Below, piece by piece: positions 1 to 8,438 of a DNA stretch of 64,000 bases. How positions within the stretch are numbered: position 1 is the stretch's first letter; every line of letters starts with the position of its first letter. Position numbers and translations under genes: made by a program. A model generated the notes under the pieces. That model did not search any database, was not told where the DNA came from, and saw nothing but the letters and a program-made list of their open reading frames with translations. This DNA comes from Pseudactinotalea terrae (GTDB lineage: Bacteria; Actinomycetota; Actinomycetes; Actinomycetales; Beutenbergiaceae), in the NCBI RefSeq assembly GCF_009733845.1, contig NZ_WNXZ01000004.1, forward strand, positions 62,001-126,000, read 5' to 3'.

Positions 1-942
1 TTCCTCTCCTACTCCGCGAGCGGATACTGGACCATCTACTACGCGATCGGGTATCTGACATACACCGGTGGCGATCCGATGGACCGCACGAACTGGGTCA
101 AGAACCCCGAGCCGATCATGAGCCTGAACGACGAGGTCACCGGTACCGGTACCGGCCCCAACTTCACCGATCATGAAGGCACGGACTGGTTCGTGTTCCA
201 AGCTCGGCCAGGGCAGAACACCCAGACAGCCCGGCACGCCTTCATCGAGCCCTACACGGCTGACGCCGATGGCTTGAGCATCGGTGATGGGTCGGGGCAC
301 CCGGCGCCGCTGGCGACCGAGTACACCATGAGCGTGAACCCGATCCCACTCAGCGAGAAGATCAGCGGCTTCACGCCTGCGGACACGACGCGTCCGGAGG
401 TGGAGCTGATCTCACCGTCGACGGCCGGCCCGATGTCCGAGATCACGATCGAGGTGCAGGCCAGTGACGACGGCGGGCTGCAGCGCATCGTTGCCAACAT
501 CTACGGTCCGGACGGGCTGGTGCAGAGCACGCAGACCCCCTTCACCGGGCAGACCGGTGGCGCTCACACGGCAACGGTGACACTTCCGGACGGGCAGTAC
601 ACCATCAAGTACAACGCCCACGACCTGGCAGGCAACGTCTCGCGCACCTCGACGCTCGCCGTCGTCGTCGATACCACGGCGCCGACGGTGACGGTGAAGG
701 ACGGGCCTGGGTTCACCATCGCCTCTGGCGCCGCCTACGAGAAGGTGAGCTACAAGCTTCACGACGCGGGGAAGATCGCCAGGGCGGAGCTGAACGGGCA
801 CGTCGTCGACCTGGTCGACAACGCGTGGTCCGATCTCAACTTCATCCGCCCGGGTGTGTTCGGTGCGGTCCAGGGTGAGAACACGCTCGTGGTGTACGAC
901 GTCGCCGGCAACACGCAGACGATCACGTTCACGCTGGTCTGA
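1..942 (+). CDS. Secreted GH43-type glycosidase, C-terminal part (5' end outside window)
   Basis: The reading frame is open from base 1, so the gene starts upstream of the window and 313 residues are visible. The first ~70 residues (FLSYSASGYWTIYYAIGYL, then GGDPMDRTNWVK and GTGPNF..GTDWFVFQARPG) match the last blade of the five-bladed propeller of glycoside hydrolase family 43 (arabinanase/xylosidase group). The next ~130 residues look like a bacterial Ig-like fold (DDGGLQRIVANIYG..YTIKYNAHDLAGNVSR). A C-terminal beta-sandwich-like tail follows. The first ATG in frame (79) is internal. It probably acts outside the cell on arabinose- or xylose-containing polymers and releases sugars for the importer that follows. 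The GH43 call rests on motif resemblance, and the substrate is not determinable. Confidence 0.75.
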   Translation, partial: FLSYSASGYWTIYYAIGYLTYTGGDPMDRTNWVKNPEPIMSLNDEVTGTGTGPNFTDHEGTDWFVFQARPGQNTQTARHAFIEPYTADADGLSIGDGSGHPAPLATEYTMSVNPIPLSEKISGFTPADTTRPEVELISPSTAGPMSEITIEVQASDDGGLQRIVANIYGPDGLVQSTQTPFTGQTGGAHTATVTLPDGQYTIKYNAHDLAGNVSRTSTLAVVVDTTAPTVTVKDGPGFTIASGAAYEKVSYKLHDAGKIARAELNGHVVDLVDNAWSDLNFIRPGVFGAVQGENTLVVYDVAGNTQTITFTLV

Positions 943-949
943 TTCCACC

Positions 950-992
950 ACTGCGGCCTGTGAGTGGCACGATGCCGCTCGCAGGCCGCAGT
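950..992 (+). terminator. Long hairpin terminator after the GH43 gene
   Basis: ACTGCGGCCTG (950-960) pairs perfectly with CAGGCCGCAGT (982-992). The inner arms GAGTGGCA/TGCCGCTC (962-969/973-980) extend the stem to about 20 bp, with G-T wobbles and a 3-nt loop. There is no U-tract, as is common in actinobacterial terminators. It lies 8 bp after the stop codon. Confidence 0.75.
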
Positions 993-1039
993 CATGCTCA
1001 CAATGAGGTAACAGAAGCAAATGTAAGCACCTCCAGACA

Positions 1040-1068
1040 TTGACACAATATGAAGGCGTGGATAGTCT
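1040..1068 (+). promoter_or_regulatory. Promoter of the sugar ABC importer operon
   Basis: TTGACA at 1040-1045 is followed by a 17-bp spacer and TAGTCT (TAnnnT type) at 1063-1068, about 67 bp before the start codon. Just upstream, 1022-1039 reads TGTAAGCACCTCCAGACA. This is a weak relative (TGT-N12-ACA) of the TGTC-N10-GACA palindromes near the GntR gene, so co-regulation is possible but unproven. Confidence 0.6.
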
Positions 1069-1121
1069 GCGGAGAGCAGCACAGACAGACGCTCCCGAGT
1101 GACGGGGTGGGCTGCCCAGAC

Positions 1122-1128
1122 AAGGAGG
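1122..1128 (+). promoter_or_regulatory. Shine-Dalgarno that selects GTG 1136 as start
   Basis: AAGGAGG lies 7 nt before GTG 1136 but only 1 nt before the in-frame TTG at 1130. The GTG is therefore the likely initiator of the binding-protein gene. Confidence 0.7.
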
Positions 1129-1135
1129 TTTGACG

Positions 1136-2515
1136 GTGGTCATCAGGAATCGACAGCTGAGTCGACGAGGGCTTCTCGGAGGCGCATTCGGTCTCGCAGG
1201 AGCAGGCCTGCTCACGGCATGTGGCGACGGCGGCGGTGGTGGCAACGGCACCTCAGGCGGGAACGAGAGCGAGCCGCCTGAGGACCAGGGCTCGCCCGAG
1301 GAAGGCAAGCTCGTCGTCTGGGGCGGTGTCGCGCCCGAGGACGGTCCGCAGGCGCTTGTCGACGCCTTCACCGCGAAGTACCCCAAGATCGAGGTGGAGT
1401 ACGTCCGCTACGTCAACAACGACGAGGGCAACCTCAAGCTGGACACGGCGCTGCAGGGCGGCGTGCCGATCGACATCTTCTTCTCCTACTCGACGCCCCA
1501 CATCGTGCGGCGCTCGGGGGCCGGGCTTGCGCTGGACCTGACCGAGCTCGCGGGTCAGGACGACCTCACGAAGGAACTGGTCCAGGGCGAGCCGGTCAGT
1601 ACCAAGGTCGACGGCAAGCTCTTCTCGATCCCGACGACCTACTTCCCGAACTTCGCCGTCATCAACGAGGACGCGATCAACAAGGCCGGCATCGAGATCC
1701 CCTACGACTGGACCATCGAGGACTACCACCAGGTCGCGCTCGCGCTCAAGGGCGAGGGCTTCCACGTCGGCGCCTACAACGTGCCGCGGCACGCGGCCAC
1801 TGGTCTCGGTGGCGACTACCTGTACAAGGAGGGCGGCCTGGAGTCCAACTTCGACCACCCGCTCTTCCGGAAGCGACTCGAGGACACGCTGGCCTGGGAG
1901 GACGACGGCTCGATCCTGACCCAGGAGCAGATGACTGCCGAGGGGATGAGTGGCTACATGCAGAACCACTTCCTCGGCGGCACCTATGGCATGCAGCTCG
2001 ACGGGACGATCGCGATGCGGTACGTCAAGAACCTCGACGAGTACCCCCACGACTTCCGCACGACCTTCCGGCCGTACCCGATGCTGGGCAACGGCGAGCC
2101 GTACATCAACCCCGGCGTCCGGGGCGACGACGTGCAGATCGCGGCGAAGTCGCAGTACCAGGCGGCCGCCTGGACCTTCGTGAAGTTCTGGATCGACGAG
2201 GGTGCGCCGATCATCTCGGAGTCGGGCAAGGTGTCGCCGGCGCAGTTCGCTGCCGGCCCGGGCAATGCCGACCTGAACGCCGCACTGTTCGGACCCAACG
2301 CTGATGACCTGTTCGACGTCGAGGCCTTCGAGAAGACCTTCTACACGGACACCCCGCCGCTGTCGGTGAAGACCATCACCACCGCCTACAACGAGATCTC
2401 CAGCATCAAGTCTCAGGCCGAGGGCGAGATCCGACTGCGCACGCTGTCGATCGACGACGGCCTGGCACGGATGAAGGAAGAGGCCGACGCGGCGATCGCC
2501 AAGGCGTCGGAGTGA
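1136..2515 (+). CDS. Sugar ABC transporter substrate-binding lipoprotein (CUT1 family)
   Basis: 459 residues, the usual length for an extracellular family-1 sugar-binding protein. The N-terminus has a twin-arginine-like n-region (LSRRGLLGG), a hydrophobic stretch and the lipobox LTAC, then a Gly/Ser/Glu-rich linker. Export through Tat or Sec and anchoring to the membrane by a lipidated Cys is expected. The mature part has the typical LVVWGGVAPEDG start. The gene opens an operon with two permeases 13 bp and more downstream. No ATPase is present, as is usual for actinobacterial CUT1 systems that share an MsiK-type ATPase encoded elsewhere. The substrate is unknown; the GH43 neighbour suggests a plant-derived oligosaccharide. 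Confidence 0.9.
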   Translation: MVIRNRQLSRRGLLGGAFGLAGAGLLTACGDGGGGGNGTSGGNESEPPEDQGSPEEGKLVVWGGVAPEDGPQALVDAFTAKYPKIEVEYVRYVNNDEGNLKLDTALQGGVPIDIFFSYSTPHIVRRSGAGLALDLTELAGQDDLTKELVQGEPVSTKVDGKLFSIPTTYFPNFAVINEDAINKAGIEIPYDWTIEDYHQVALALKGEGFHVGAYNVPRHAATGLGGDYLYKEGGLESNFDHPLFRKRLEDTLAWEDDGSILTQEQMTAEGMSGYMQNHFLGGTYGMQLDGTIAMRYVKNLDEYPHDFRTTFRPYPMLGNGEPYINPGVRGDDVQIAAKSQYQAAAWTFVKFWIDEGAPIISESGKVSPAQFAAGPGNADLNAALFGPNADDLFDVEAFEKTFYTDTPPLSVKTITTAYNEISSIKSQAEGEIRLRTLSIDDGLARMKEEADAAIAKASE

Positions 2516-2528
2516 ACGGGCGCAACTC

Positions 2529-3497
2529 GTGACAGCAGTGCAAACCTCGCCCGGCCGCGCAGGAAAGCTCCTGCGCGGCCGGTCGCCGTCCGATCACCGG
2601 CCTCGGAAGAAGCTGGTCGAGGGCTACAAGTGGTGGATCCCCTGGCTCTTCCTCGTGCCGACGATCGTCTCGGTCGCCGCGTTCCTGATCGTGCCGCTCG
2701 TGGCGGGGCTGGCGATCGCCTTCGCCGGGTGGAACGTGGTCTCAGGCATCGAGGGCATCGAGTGGGTCGGGCTCGCCAACTTCCGTGAGCTCCTCCAGGA
2801 CGACATGTTCTGGGAGTCGGCCTTGCGGACGCTCTTCTACGCCGGTGTCGGGACGCCGCTGACGATCTTCGTCGGCATGCTGCTGGGGCTGGCGCTGAAT
2901 CGGCCGATGCCCTTCCGAGGACTCCTCCGAGCGATCTTCTACCTGCCGTCCCTGGCCAACATCATTGCGGCGGGCACCGTCTGGCTGACGCTGCTCAACC
3001 CGCAGTCGGGCCTCATCAACCAGGCGCTGAGGGCACTGGGGATCGACAACCCGCCGGGGTGGTTCGTCTCGCAGGACTGGGCCCTTCCGGGCATCGTGCT
3101 GATGTCGGTCTGGATCAGCGCCGGCTACGTCTCGCTGCTGGTCATCGCCGCGCTGCAGGACCTCCCGACCGAGCTCTACGAATCGGCGAAGATCGATGGT
3201 GCGGGTGCGTTCCGGCAGTTCACGACGATCACGTTCCCCGGTCTGGTCCCGATCCTCACATTCCTGCTGATCACCTCCTTCATCGGACGCTCGCAGGGCT
3301 TCGGAACCATCCAGTTCATGACGCAGGGTGGCCCGGCGGACTCCACGACCGTGCTCTCCTACTACATGTACGAGGTCGCGTTCCAGCAGTACCGATTCGG
3401 ATACTCAGCCGCGATCGCGATCATGAGCATGATCGCGGTACTCATCCTGTCCATCTTCCTGTTCAGGTTCCAGCGCGGGCGGGGGCTCTACACGTGA
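2529..3497 (+). CDS. Sugar ABC transporter permease, MalF/UgpA-like
   Basis: 322 residues with six predicted membrane segments, the first around residues 37-60 (WIPWLFLVPTIVSVAAFLIV). The cytoplasmic EAA loop is clear: ELYESAKIDGAGAFRQF..ITFPGL around residues 215-240, the contact site for the ATPase. The GTG start at 2529 is 13 bp after the binding-protein stop and has only a weak ribosome site, suggesting translational coupling. It forms the membrane channel with the next gene. Confidence 0.92.
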   Translation: MTAVQTSPGRAGKLLRGRSPSDHRPRKKLVEGYKWWIPWLFLVPTIVSVAAFLIVPLVAGLAIAFAGWNVVSGIEGIEWVGLANFRELLQDDMFWESALRTLFYAGVGTPLTIFVGMLLGLALNRPMPFRGLLRAIFYLPSLANIIAAGTVWLTLLNPQSGLINQALRALGIDNPPGWFVSQDWALPGIVLMSVWISAGYVSLLVIAALQDLPTELYESAKIDGAGAFRQFTTITFPGLVPILTFLLITSFIGRSQGFGTIQFMTQGGPADSTTVLSYYMYEVAFQQYRFGYSAAIAIMSMIAVLILSIFLFRFQRGRGLYT

Positions 3498-3507
3498 GGG
3501 GCGGGCG

Positions 3508-4386
3508 ATGACTGCATCGACCGAGTTGATGGCGCCGCGCGCGGGCTACCTGCGGCGCAAGCGCAAGGAGCGTCTCGTCTGGCTGCTGCGCGGGCTGGTG
3601 ATGTCGCTGCTGGCGATCGTCTTCCTCGTCCCGTTCCTGTGGATGATCTCGTCCTCACTGAAGCAGAACCTCGACATCTTCGAGCTCCCGCTTCGGTGGA
3701 TCCCGGATCCGGTCGAGTGGCGCAACTACATCCAGGTCTGGACCGGCGAGCGGTCGATGCTGAGGTACTTCGGCAACTCGACGATCGTCGTGGTCGCCAC
3801 GATCGTCGGCGAGCTGGCCGTGGTGTCTCTCGCCGGGTACGCGTTCGGGCGGCTGCGGTTCAAGGGGCAGAACGCCTTGTTCCTGGTGTTCCTCGCCACG
3901 TCGATGGTGCCGGCCCAGCTGCTGCTGGTGCCGCGGTTCATGTTCTTCCAGCAGATCGGTCTGTACGACACGCTCTGGGCCCTGATCCTGCCGGGTCTCT
4001 CGTCTGTGTTCGCGACGTTCCTGCTGCGGCAGCACTTCGCCTCGGCGCCACGCGAGCTGGGTGAGGCGGCTCGGATCGACGGCGCGGGGGAGTGGCGCAT
4101 CTTCGCTCGCATCTACCTGCCGCTGGCACGACCGGCGCTGGCGGCGCTCGCGATTCTCATCTTCGACTCGACCTGGAACGACTTCGAGGGCCCGCTGATC
4201 ATGATCAGCTCGGAGGAGAAGTACACGGTCCCGCTCGGGCTGACGCGCTTCATGTCGGATGACGGGACGGTCTCGATGGGTCCCGCGATGGCCGGCTCGG
4301 TCTCCTCCATCATCCCGGTGCTGATCATCTTCATCGTCTTCCAGCGTCATTTCATGTCGTCGATGGCACGGGTCGGACTGAGGTAG
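3508..4386 (+). CDS. Sugar ABC transporter permease, MalG/UgpE-like
   Basis: 292 residues with six membrane segments. The first is around residues 28-50 (GLVMSLLAIVFLVPFLWMIS). The EAA loop is ELGEAARIDGAGEWRIFARI followed by YLPLARPAL. ATG at 3508 is preceded by GAGGGGCGGGCG. It is the second half of the heterodimeric channel. The next gene begins 4 bp after its stop, so epimerase-like and barrel-protein genes belong to the same transcript. Confidence 0.92.
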   Translation: MTASTELMAPRAGYLRRKRKERLVWLLRGLVMSLLAIVFLVPFLWMISSSLKQNLDIFELPLRWIPDPVEWRNYIQVWTGERSMLRYFGNSTIVVVATIVGELAVVSLAGYAFGRLRFKGQNALFLVFLATSMVPAQLLLVPRFMFFQQIGLYDTLWALILPGLSSVFATFLLRQHFASAPRELGEAARIDGAGEWRIFARIYLPLARPALAALAILIFDSTWNDFEGPLIMISSEEKYTVPLGLTRFMSDDGTVSMGPAMAGSVSSIIPVLIIFIVFQRHFMSSMARVGLR

Positions 4387-4390
4387 GTCG

Positions 4391-5371
4391 TTGAACAACG
4401 TCACGCACGAGGACATCACGGTCTCGGGCTGGTCTGCCGTCAGGCTGTCGAACGAGCAGCTCGAGGTGACGGTCGTACCCGGCAAGGGCGCCGACATCAC
4501 CTCGATGATCGACCGGGCCACGGGCACCGAGCTGATGTGGAGAACCCGGTGGGGACTGCGACCACCGGGAGCGATGGCACCGCCGGCCTCGCCCGAGGCG
4601 GAGGCGCTCGACCGCTCGGGCGGTGGCTGGCACACCCTGTTCCCCAACGCGGGCCGTGCCTGCGTGGAGCAGGGTGTCGAGTGGGGGTTCCACGGCGAGG
4701 CCTGGCTCGCGCCGTTCGAGCACGAGCGCACCGATGACGGCCTGCGACTGACCACAACGCTGGCCCGCAGCCCCTTCACTGTCGTGAAAGACATCGTGCT
4801 CGACGGCGACCGGGTGAGCGTCACCGAGACGGTCACCCAGATCGGGGCTCACCCGGTCGATGTGATGTGGTGGCAGCACCCCACCTTCGGGGCGCCGCTC
4901 ATCGGACCGGAGACGACGGTCAGCATCACCGACTGCCTGGTTCATCCGGACATGCCCGATGACGTCCCGGACACGGCACCGCCGCCGCGCTGGCCCGAGC
5001 ACCGGCCGCCCGGCGGTGAACCGGTCGACCTGTCCCGGCTCACCGCGGCAGGCGAGGGTGGCAGCCGGCTGGCGTTCCTCGGAGAGTTCGAGGCCGAGCA
5101 GGTCCGCGCCGAGATCCGCAACCCGGCGCTGGGACTGGGTGTCGACGTCGAGTGGTCGGTCGACGACTTCCCCTATGGCTGCTACTGGTACGAGGCCGGA
5201 GGGCGGCTCGGGTACCCCTGGTACGGGGCTGCGCACGGCTTCTCGATCGAACCGGCCACCGGCTACCCGAGCGGCTTGGCACGCGCGCGTGCTCTGACTG
5301 GCACCGAGCTCACGATCGAGCCCGGCGAGACGAAGAGAAAGACGGTATCGGTACGTGTCCACCACGACTGA
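4391..5371 (+). CDS. Aldose 1-epimerase-like / DUF4432-type protein
   Basis: 326 residues. The pattern VVPGKGADITSMIDRATGTELMW near the N-terminus, the NAGRACVEQGVEWGFHGEA segment around residue 80-95 and WWQHPTFGAP around residue 158 resemble the galactose-mutarotase-like beta-sandwich superfamily. Family members interconvert sugar anomers or bind sugars. The start is TTG 4391, immediately after the permease stop, with AGGTAGG upstream. It probably acts in the cytoplasm on the imported sugar. Exact family and substrate are uncertain. Confidence 0.65.
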   Translation: MNNVTHEDITVSGWSAVRLSNEQLEVTVVPGKGADITSMIDRATGTELMWRTRWGLRPPGAMAPPASPEAEALDRSGGGWHTLFPNAGRACVEQGVEWGFHGEAWLAPFEHERTDDGLRLTTTLARSPFTVVKDIVLDGDRVSVTETVTQIGAHPVDVMWWQHPTFGAPLIGPETTVSITDCLVHPDMPDDVPDTAPPPRWPEHRPPGGEPVDLSRLTAAGEGGSRLAFLGEFEAEQVRAEIRNPALGLGVDVEWSVDDFPYGCYWYEAGGRLGYPWYGAAHGFSIEPATGYPSGLARARALTGTELTIEPGETKRKTVSVRVHHD

Positions 5372-7550
5372 GCAGGCCACACCAGCACGGGTGTCCACGC
5401 GTGTGCTGCGCAACGACGACGGCACCCTCGGGCTGAGCCTGACGTCGCACCACGGTGCGGCGGCCGAGCAGACAACGCCGCTTCGCCTGAGCGTGTGGAA
5501 CGGCGAGGCGGGCACCGATCCCGTCACGGTGACCGGCGGGTACGACTCGCTCCGCGGTACCGGAGGAGAGTGGGTCGGCACCGGCCGGCTCGAGAGCGGC
5601 CGGGGTACGGCGGTGCAGTTCACGGACCGCTGGAGCATCGATCAGGACACGGTGCGGCTGCGCCGCGAGGCGCGCGTGCATGGCGACGCCCCGGGCGGCT
5701 TCACGAGCGTGGCAGCACTGCGGCTCGTGGACGCCCAGCCGTGGCCGCAGATGGAGTGGTTCTCGCCCGGAACCCTCTACGGCGGCTTCGACCACCTGCG
5801 TGACAACTCCTTCGGCGCCGCGAACTACTACGTGCCGGGCGACTACACGATGTGGATCCGTGAGGACCGGTTGGCCGCCCCACTGCTGGCGACGCGGTTG
5901 CCCGACGGCCCGTCGTTCGCCGTTCTGAGCTCGGCACCGGACAGCCGGACGAACGCGGAAGAGGGCCAGAGCTTCTCGCGCGAGCCGATGGTCGGCGAGG
6001 CGTTCACGTTCGGCTCGATCCTCGCTGAGGAGCGGCCGGACGGCACGATGCTCGGCTACGCCGTGCCGGGCTCGGAAGGCACCCTGAGCTACGGCCCGAA
6101 GGGCGGCGGCGAGCACGGCGCCAGCGCGGAGCAGCAGTGGCGGCACCGCTACAACCCGCTCACGGACGGCTTCACCCAGCGCTACGAGGTGACGTTCCGG
6201 TTCGGCCATGCGGAAGGTACGAGCGAGCTGATCACCGACTCGTGGCGCTGGGCCTGGCGCACCCTGGACCCTCGCCCGAACCCCCAGGACATCGAGACGA
6301 TGCGTTCGAGCATCGTCGATGTGCTGGCGGAGAACTTCCTCGAGGTCGAGGACCGCGCCGGCGTGCAGTTCGTCCGCGCGGCGGTGCCTGGCGGGCGGCA
6401 GCTGCCCGACTCGAAGGTCATCCTCGGGTTCACCGGCTACGCGCTCGGCTCCGCTGAGATGATGCTGGTCGAGGCCGCTCGCGATCCCGAGTCGGAGCGC
6501 AGCCAGGCGCTGGTGGAGAAGGCCGAGAAGTCGATCGAGGCATTCCTGCGCCGGCCCGTGGACCCACCGCTGGACGAGGGTTTCATGCTGGGCTCCGGTG
6601 CTCCCCAGGTCTCGACGTGGCCGACCGGTCGTGAGGTCACGACGGAGCAGGTGATCTTCCTGCGCAGCTTCACCGACGACATGAAGTCGCTGCTGCGTGC
6701 CTACGAGCGCGAGGAGCGAGCGGGTCGGGAGCGATCCAGCTGGCTCGCCTGGGTGCGCACGTTCGCTGACTGGTTGCTGACCCAGGAGCAGCCCGGTGGT
6801 GGCTTCCCGCGCGCCTGGGAGGCGTTGACGGGCAAGCTGAAGGCAGCTTCGACGACGGGCACGTACAACGCCGTGCCGTTCTATGCCCAGCTCTACCGGA
6901 TCACCGGGGAGGAGACCTACCGGGACGCCGCGCTTCGTTCAGGTGAGTTCGGCTGGGAGTCCGGCGGACATGGCCGCGGCCGGTTCACCGGTGGCACGAT
7001 CGACAACCCCGACGTGCTGGACAAGGAAGCCGCCACGATCGCGCTCGAGGGTTACCTCGCGCTGCACGCGATGACGCAGGATGGGGTGTGGCTCGAGCGA
7101 GCTCGCCTCGCCGCGGACGTGGCCGAGACCTGGATGTACATCTGGGACGTCCCGATGCCCGACGACGCCGACGACGAGCAGCTGCACTGGAAGCACGGTG
7201 CCTCGACCGTCGGGATCCAGCTGATCGCCACGGGGCACTCGCTGAACGATGCGTACATGGCGTGGGATGTCGAGAGCTACGCCAGGCTGGCGCGTGAGAC
7301 CGGTGACGACCACTACCTCGAGGTGGCGCGGATCCTGCTGCACAACACCAAGGCGATGGTTGGCACGCCCGATGATCACCGTGGCACGCGCGGGCCCGGC
7401 TGGCAGCAGGAGCACTACTGCTTCACCCTTCCCCGTGGGATCGGGCGGCACCGCGAATGGCTGCCGTGGGTCCCGGTCAGCCACTTGCGCGGCATCAACG
7501 ACCTGATCGACCTCGACCCGGAGCTCTACGCGGACCTCGCCGGGCTCTGA
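5355..7550 (+). CDS. 731-aa putative (alpha/alpha)6-barrel carbohydrate-active protein
   Basis: The GTG start at 5355 overlaps the previous gene by 17 bp. There is no signal peptide, so it is probably cytoplasmic. Residues ~1-320 look like a beta-rich domain. Residues ~330-731 are helical with repeated hairpin patterns (WLAWVRTFADWLLTQEQPGG; TYNAVPFYAQLYRITGEETY; AYMAWDVESYARLARETGDD) like six-hairpin glycosidases and unsaturated glycuronyl hydrolases. I do not recognise the exact family. Position in the importer operon suggests hydrolysis or other processing of the imported oligosaccharide. Length is about twice that of simple six-hairpin hydrolases because of the N-terminal domain. Confidence 0.6.
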   Translation: MSTTTEQATPARVSTRVLRNDDGTLGLSLTSHHGAAAEQTTPLRLSVWNGEAGTDPVTVTGGYDSLRGTGGEWVGTGRLESGRGTAVQFTDRWSIDQDTVRLRREARVHGDAPGGFTSVAALRLVDAQPWPQMEWFSPGTLYGGFDHLRDNSFGAANYYVPGDYTMWIREDRLAAPLLATRLPDGPSFAVLSSAPDSRTNAEEGQSFSREPMVGEAFTFGSILAEERPDGTMLGYAVPGSEGTLSYGPKGGGEHGASAEQQWRHRYNPLTDGFTQRYEVTFRFGHAEGTSELITDSWRWAWRTLDPRPNPQDIETMRSSIVDVLAENFLEVEDRAGVQFVRAAVPGGRQLPDSKVILGFTGYALGSAEMMLVEAARDPESERSQALVEKAEKSIEAFLRRPVDPPLDEGFMLGSGAPQVSTWPTGREVTTEQVIFLRSFTDDMKSLLRAYEREERAGRERSSWLAWVRTFADWLLTQEQPGGGFPRAWEALTGKLKAASTTGTYNAVPFYAQLYRITGEETYRDAALRSGEFGWESGGHGRGRFTGGTIDNPDVLDKEAATIALEGYLALHAMTQDGVWLERARLAADVAETWMYIWDVPMPDDADDEQLHWKHGASTVGIQLIATGHSLNDAYMAWDVESYARLARETGDDHYLEVARILLHNTKAMVGTPDDHRGTRGPGWQQEHYCFTLPRGIGRHREWLPWVPVSHLRGINDLIDLDPELYADLAGL

Positions 7551-7560
7551 CGGCCCGAGC

Positions 7561-7633
7561 GGCCGAGGTAGTACCACGCGGCCGAGGTAGGACCGCACGC
7601 GGTGCTACCTCGGCCGGCAGGTACTACCTCGGC
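7561..7633. terminator. Nested double hairpin between convergent operons
   Basis: The inner hairpin pairs CGGCCGAGGTAG (7579-7590) with CTACCTCGGCCG (7605-7616). After a G/G mismatch it continues with ACCGC/GCGGT around a 2-nt loop. An outer hairpin pairs GCCGAGGTAGTACC (7562-7575) with GGTACTACCTCGGC (7620-7633). GCCGAGGTAG thus occurs twice in each orientation, allowing alternative foldings. It is symmetric and sits between two converging genes, so it should act in both directions. Confidence 0.8.
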
Positions 7634-7649
7634 GGCCGTGGTGTGGCGA

Positions 7650-8438
7650 TCAGAACTCGTCGTCGAGCATCGCGTCGATCGATCCGTCGATCGACTGGCC
7701 GCCGTCGACGGTGATCGTCTGACCGACGATGAAGCGGCTCTTGGCCTTGTCGGCCAAGAACACGGCGAGCTCGGCGATGTCGGCAGGGGTACCGCCGCCC
7801 CCGAACGGGATCTTGCGGTTGAAGCCGTTCAGATCGCGCTCGGAGTAGCGGTCGAGCGCCTTGGTGTGGATCAGGCCCGGCGCGATGCAGTTGACGTTGA
7901 TGCCGTGCTTGATCAGCTCGACGCCGATCGCCTTCGTGAACATGTTCAGACCGCCCTTGGCGGCCGAGTAGGGGAGCGCCTTGCGACGCACCCAGGTGAC
8001 GTCACCGTGGATGGAGGAGATGTTGATGATCGCGCCCTGCACGTCGGTGGCGATCATGCTCCGGGCAGCGGCCTGCGCGCAGTAGGAGGCGGCGCTCAGG
8101 TTCAGGGCGATCTGGTTGTCCCAGTACTCGATCGGCATGTCCACGAAGCCGCCCGGTGGCATCCTCAGGGCGCCGCCGGCGTTGTTGACGAGCGCGTCGA
8201 TACGTCCGAACCGCTCGACGAACGCCTCGACCATTCCCTGCGCCTGGCCGGCGTCGGCGACGTCAGCGGCGAACACCTCGGCCTCGACGCCCAGCTCCCG
8301 GCACTGCTGCGCGATCTTCTCGGCATCCTCGGCGGAGGACCGGTGGTTGATCCCGACGGCATAGCCCTCGCGCGCGAACGCCAGCGCGCAGCCGGCCCCG
8401 ATCCCGCGCGACGCTCCGGTGATGAGTGCTGCCTTCAT
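7650..8438 (-). CDS. Short-chain dehydrogenase/reductase (SDR)
   Basis: 262 residues, classical SDR length. The nucleotide-binding motif is TGASRGIG at residues ~7-14, the NNAGG motif follows, and the catalytic Ser and YSAAK (Tyr-x3-Lys) lie in ISSIHGDVTW..PYSAAKGG. The C-terminus carries the family motif GQTITVDGG. Probably an NAD(P)-dependent sugar or polyol dehydrogenase. It is the last gene of a leftward operon and its start overlaps the MBL gene by 4 bp (ATGA). Substrate unknown. Confidence 0.88.
   Translation of the reverse strand: MKAALITGASRGIGAGCALAFAREGYAVGINHRSSAEDAEKIAQQCRELGVEAEVFAADVADAGQAQGMVEAFVERFGRIDALVNNAGGALRMPPGGFVDMPIEYWDNQIALNLSAASYCAQAAARSMIATDVQGAIINISSIHGDVTWVRRKALPYSAAKGGLNMFTKAIGVELIKHGINVNCIAPGLIHTKALDRYSERDLNGFNRKIPFGGGGTPADIAELAVFLADKAKSRFIVGQTITVDGGQSIDGSIDAMLDDEF

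Noticed and set aside
4352-5638. 428-codon minus-strand frame over the epimerase-like and barrel genes
   Set aside because: Low-complexity shadow of real plus-strand genes, without ribosome site or domain.
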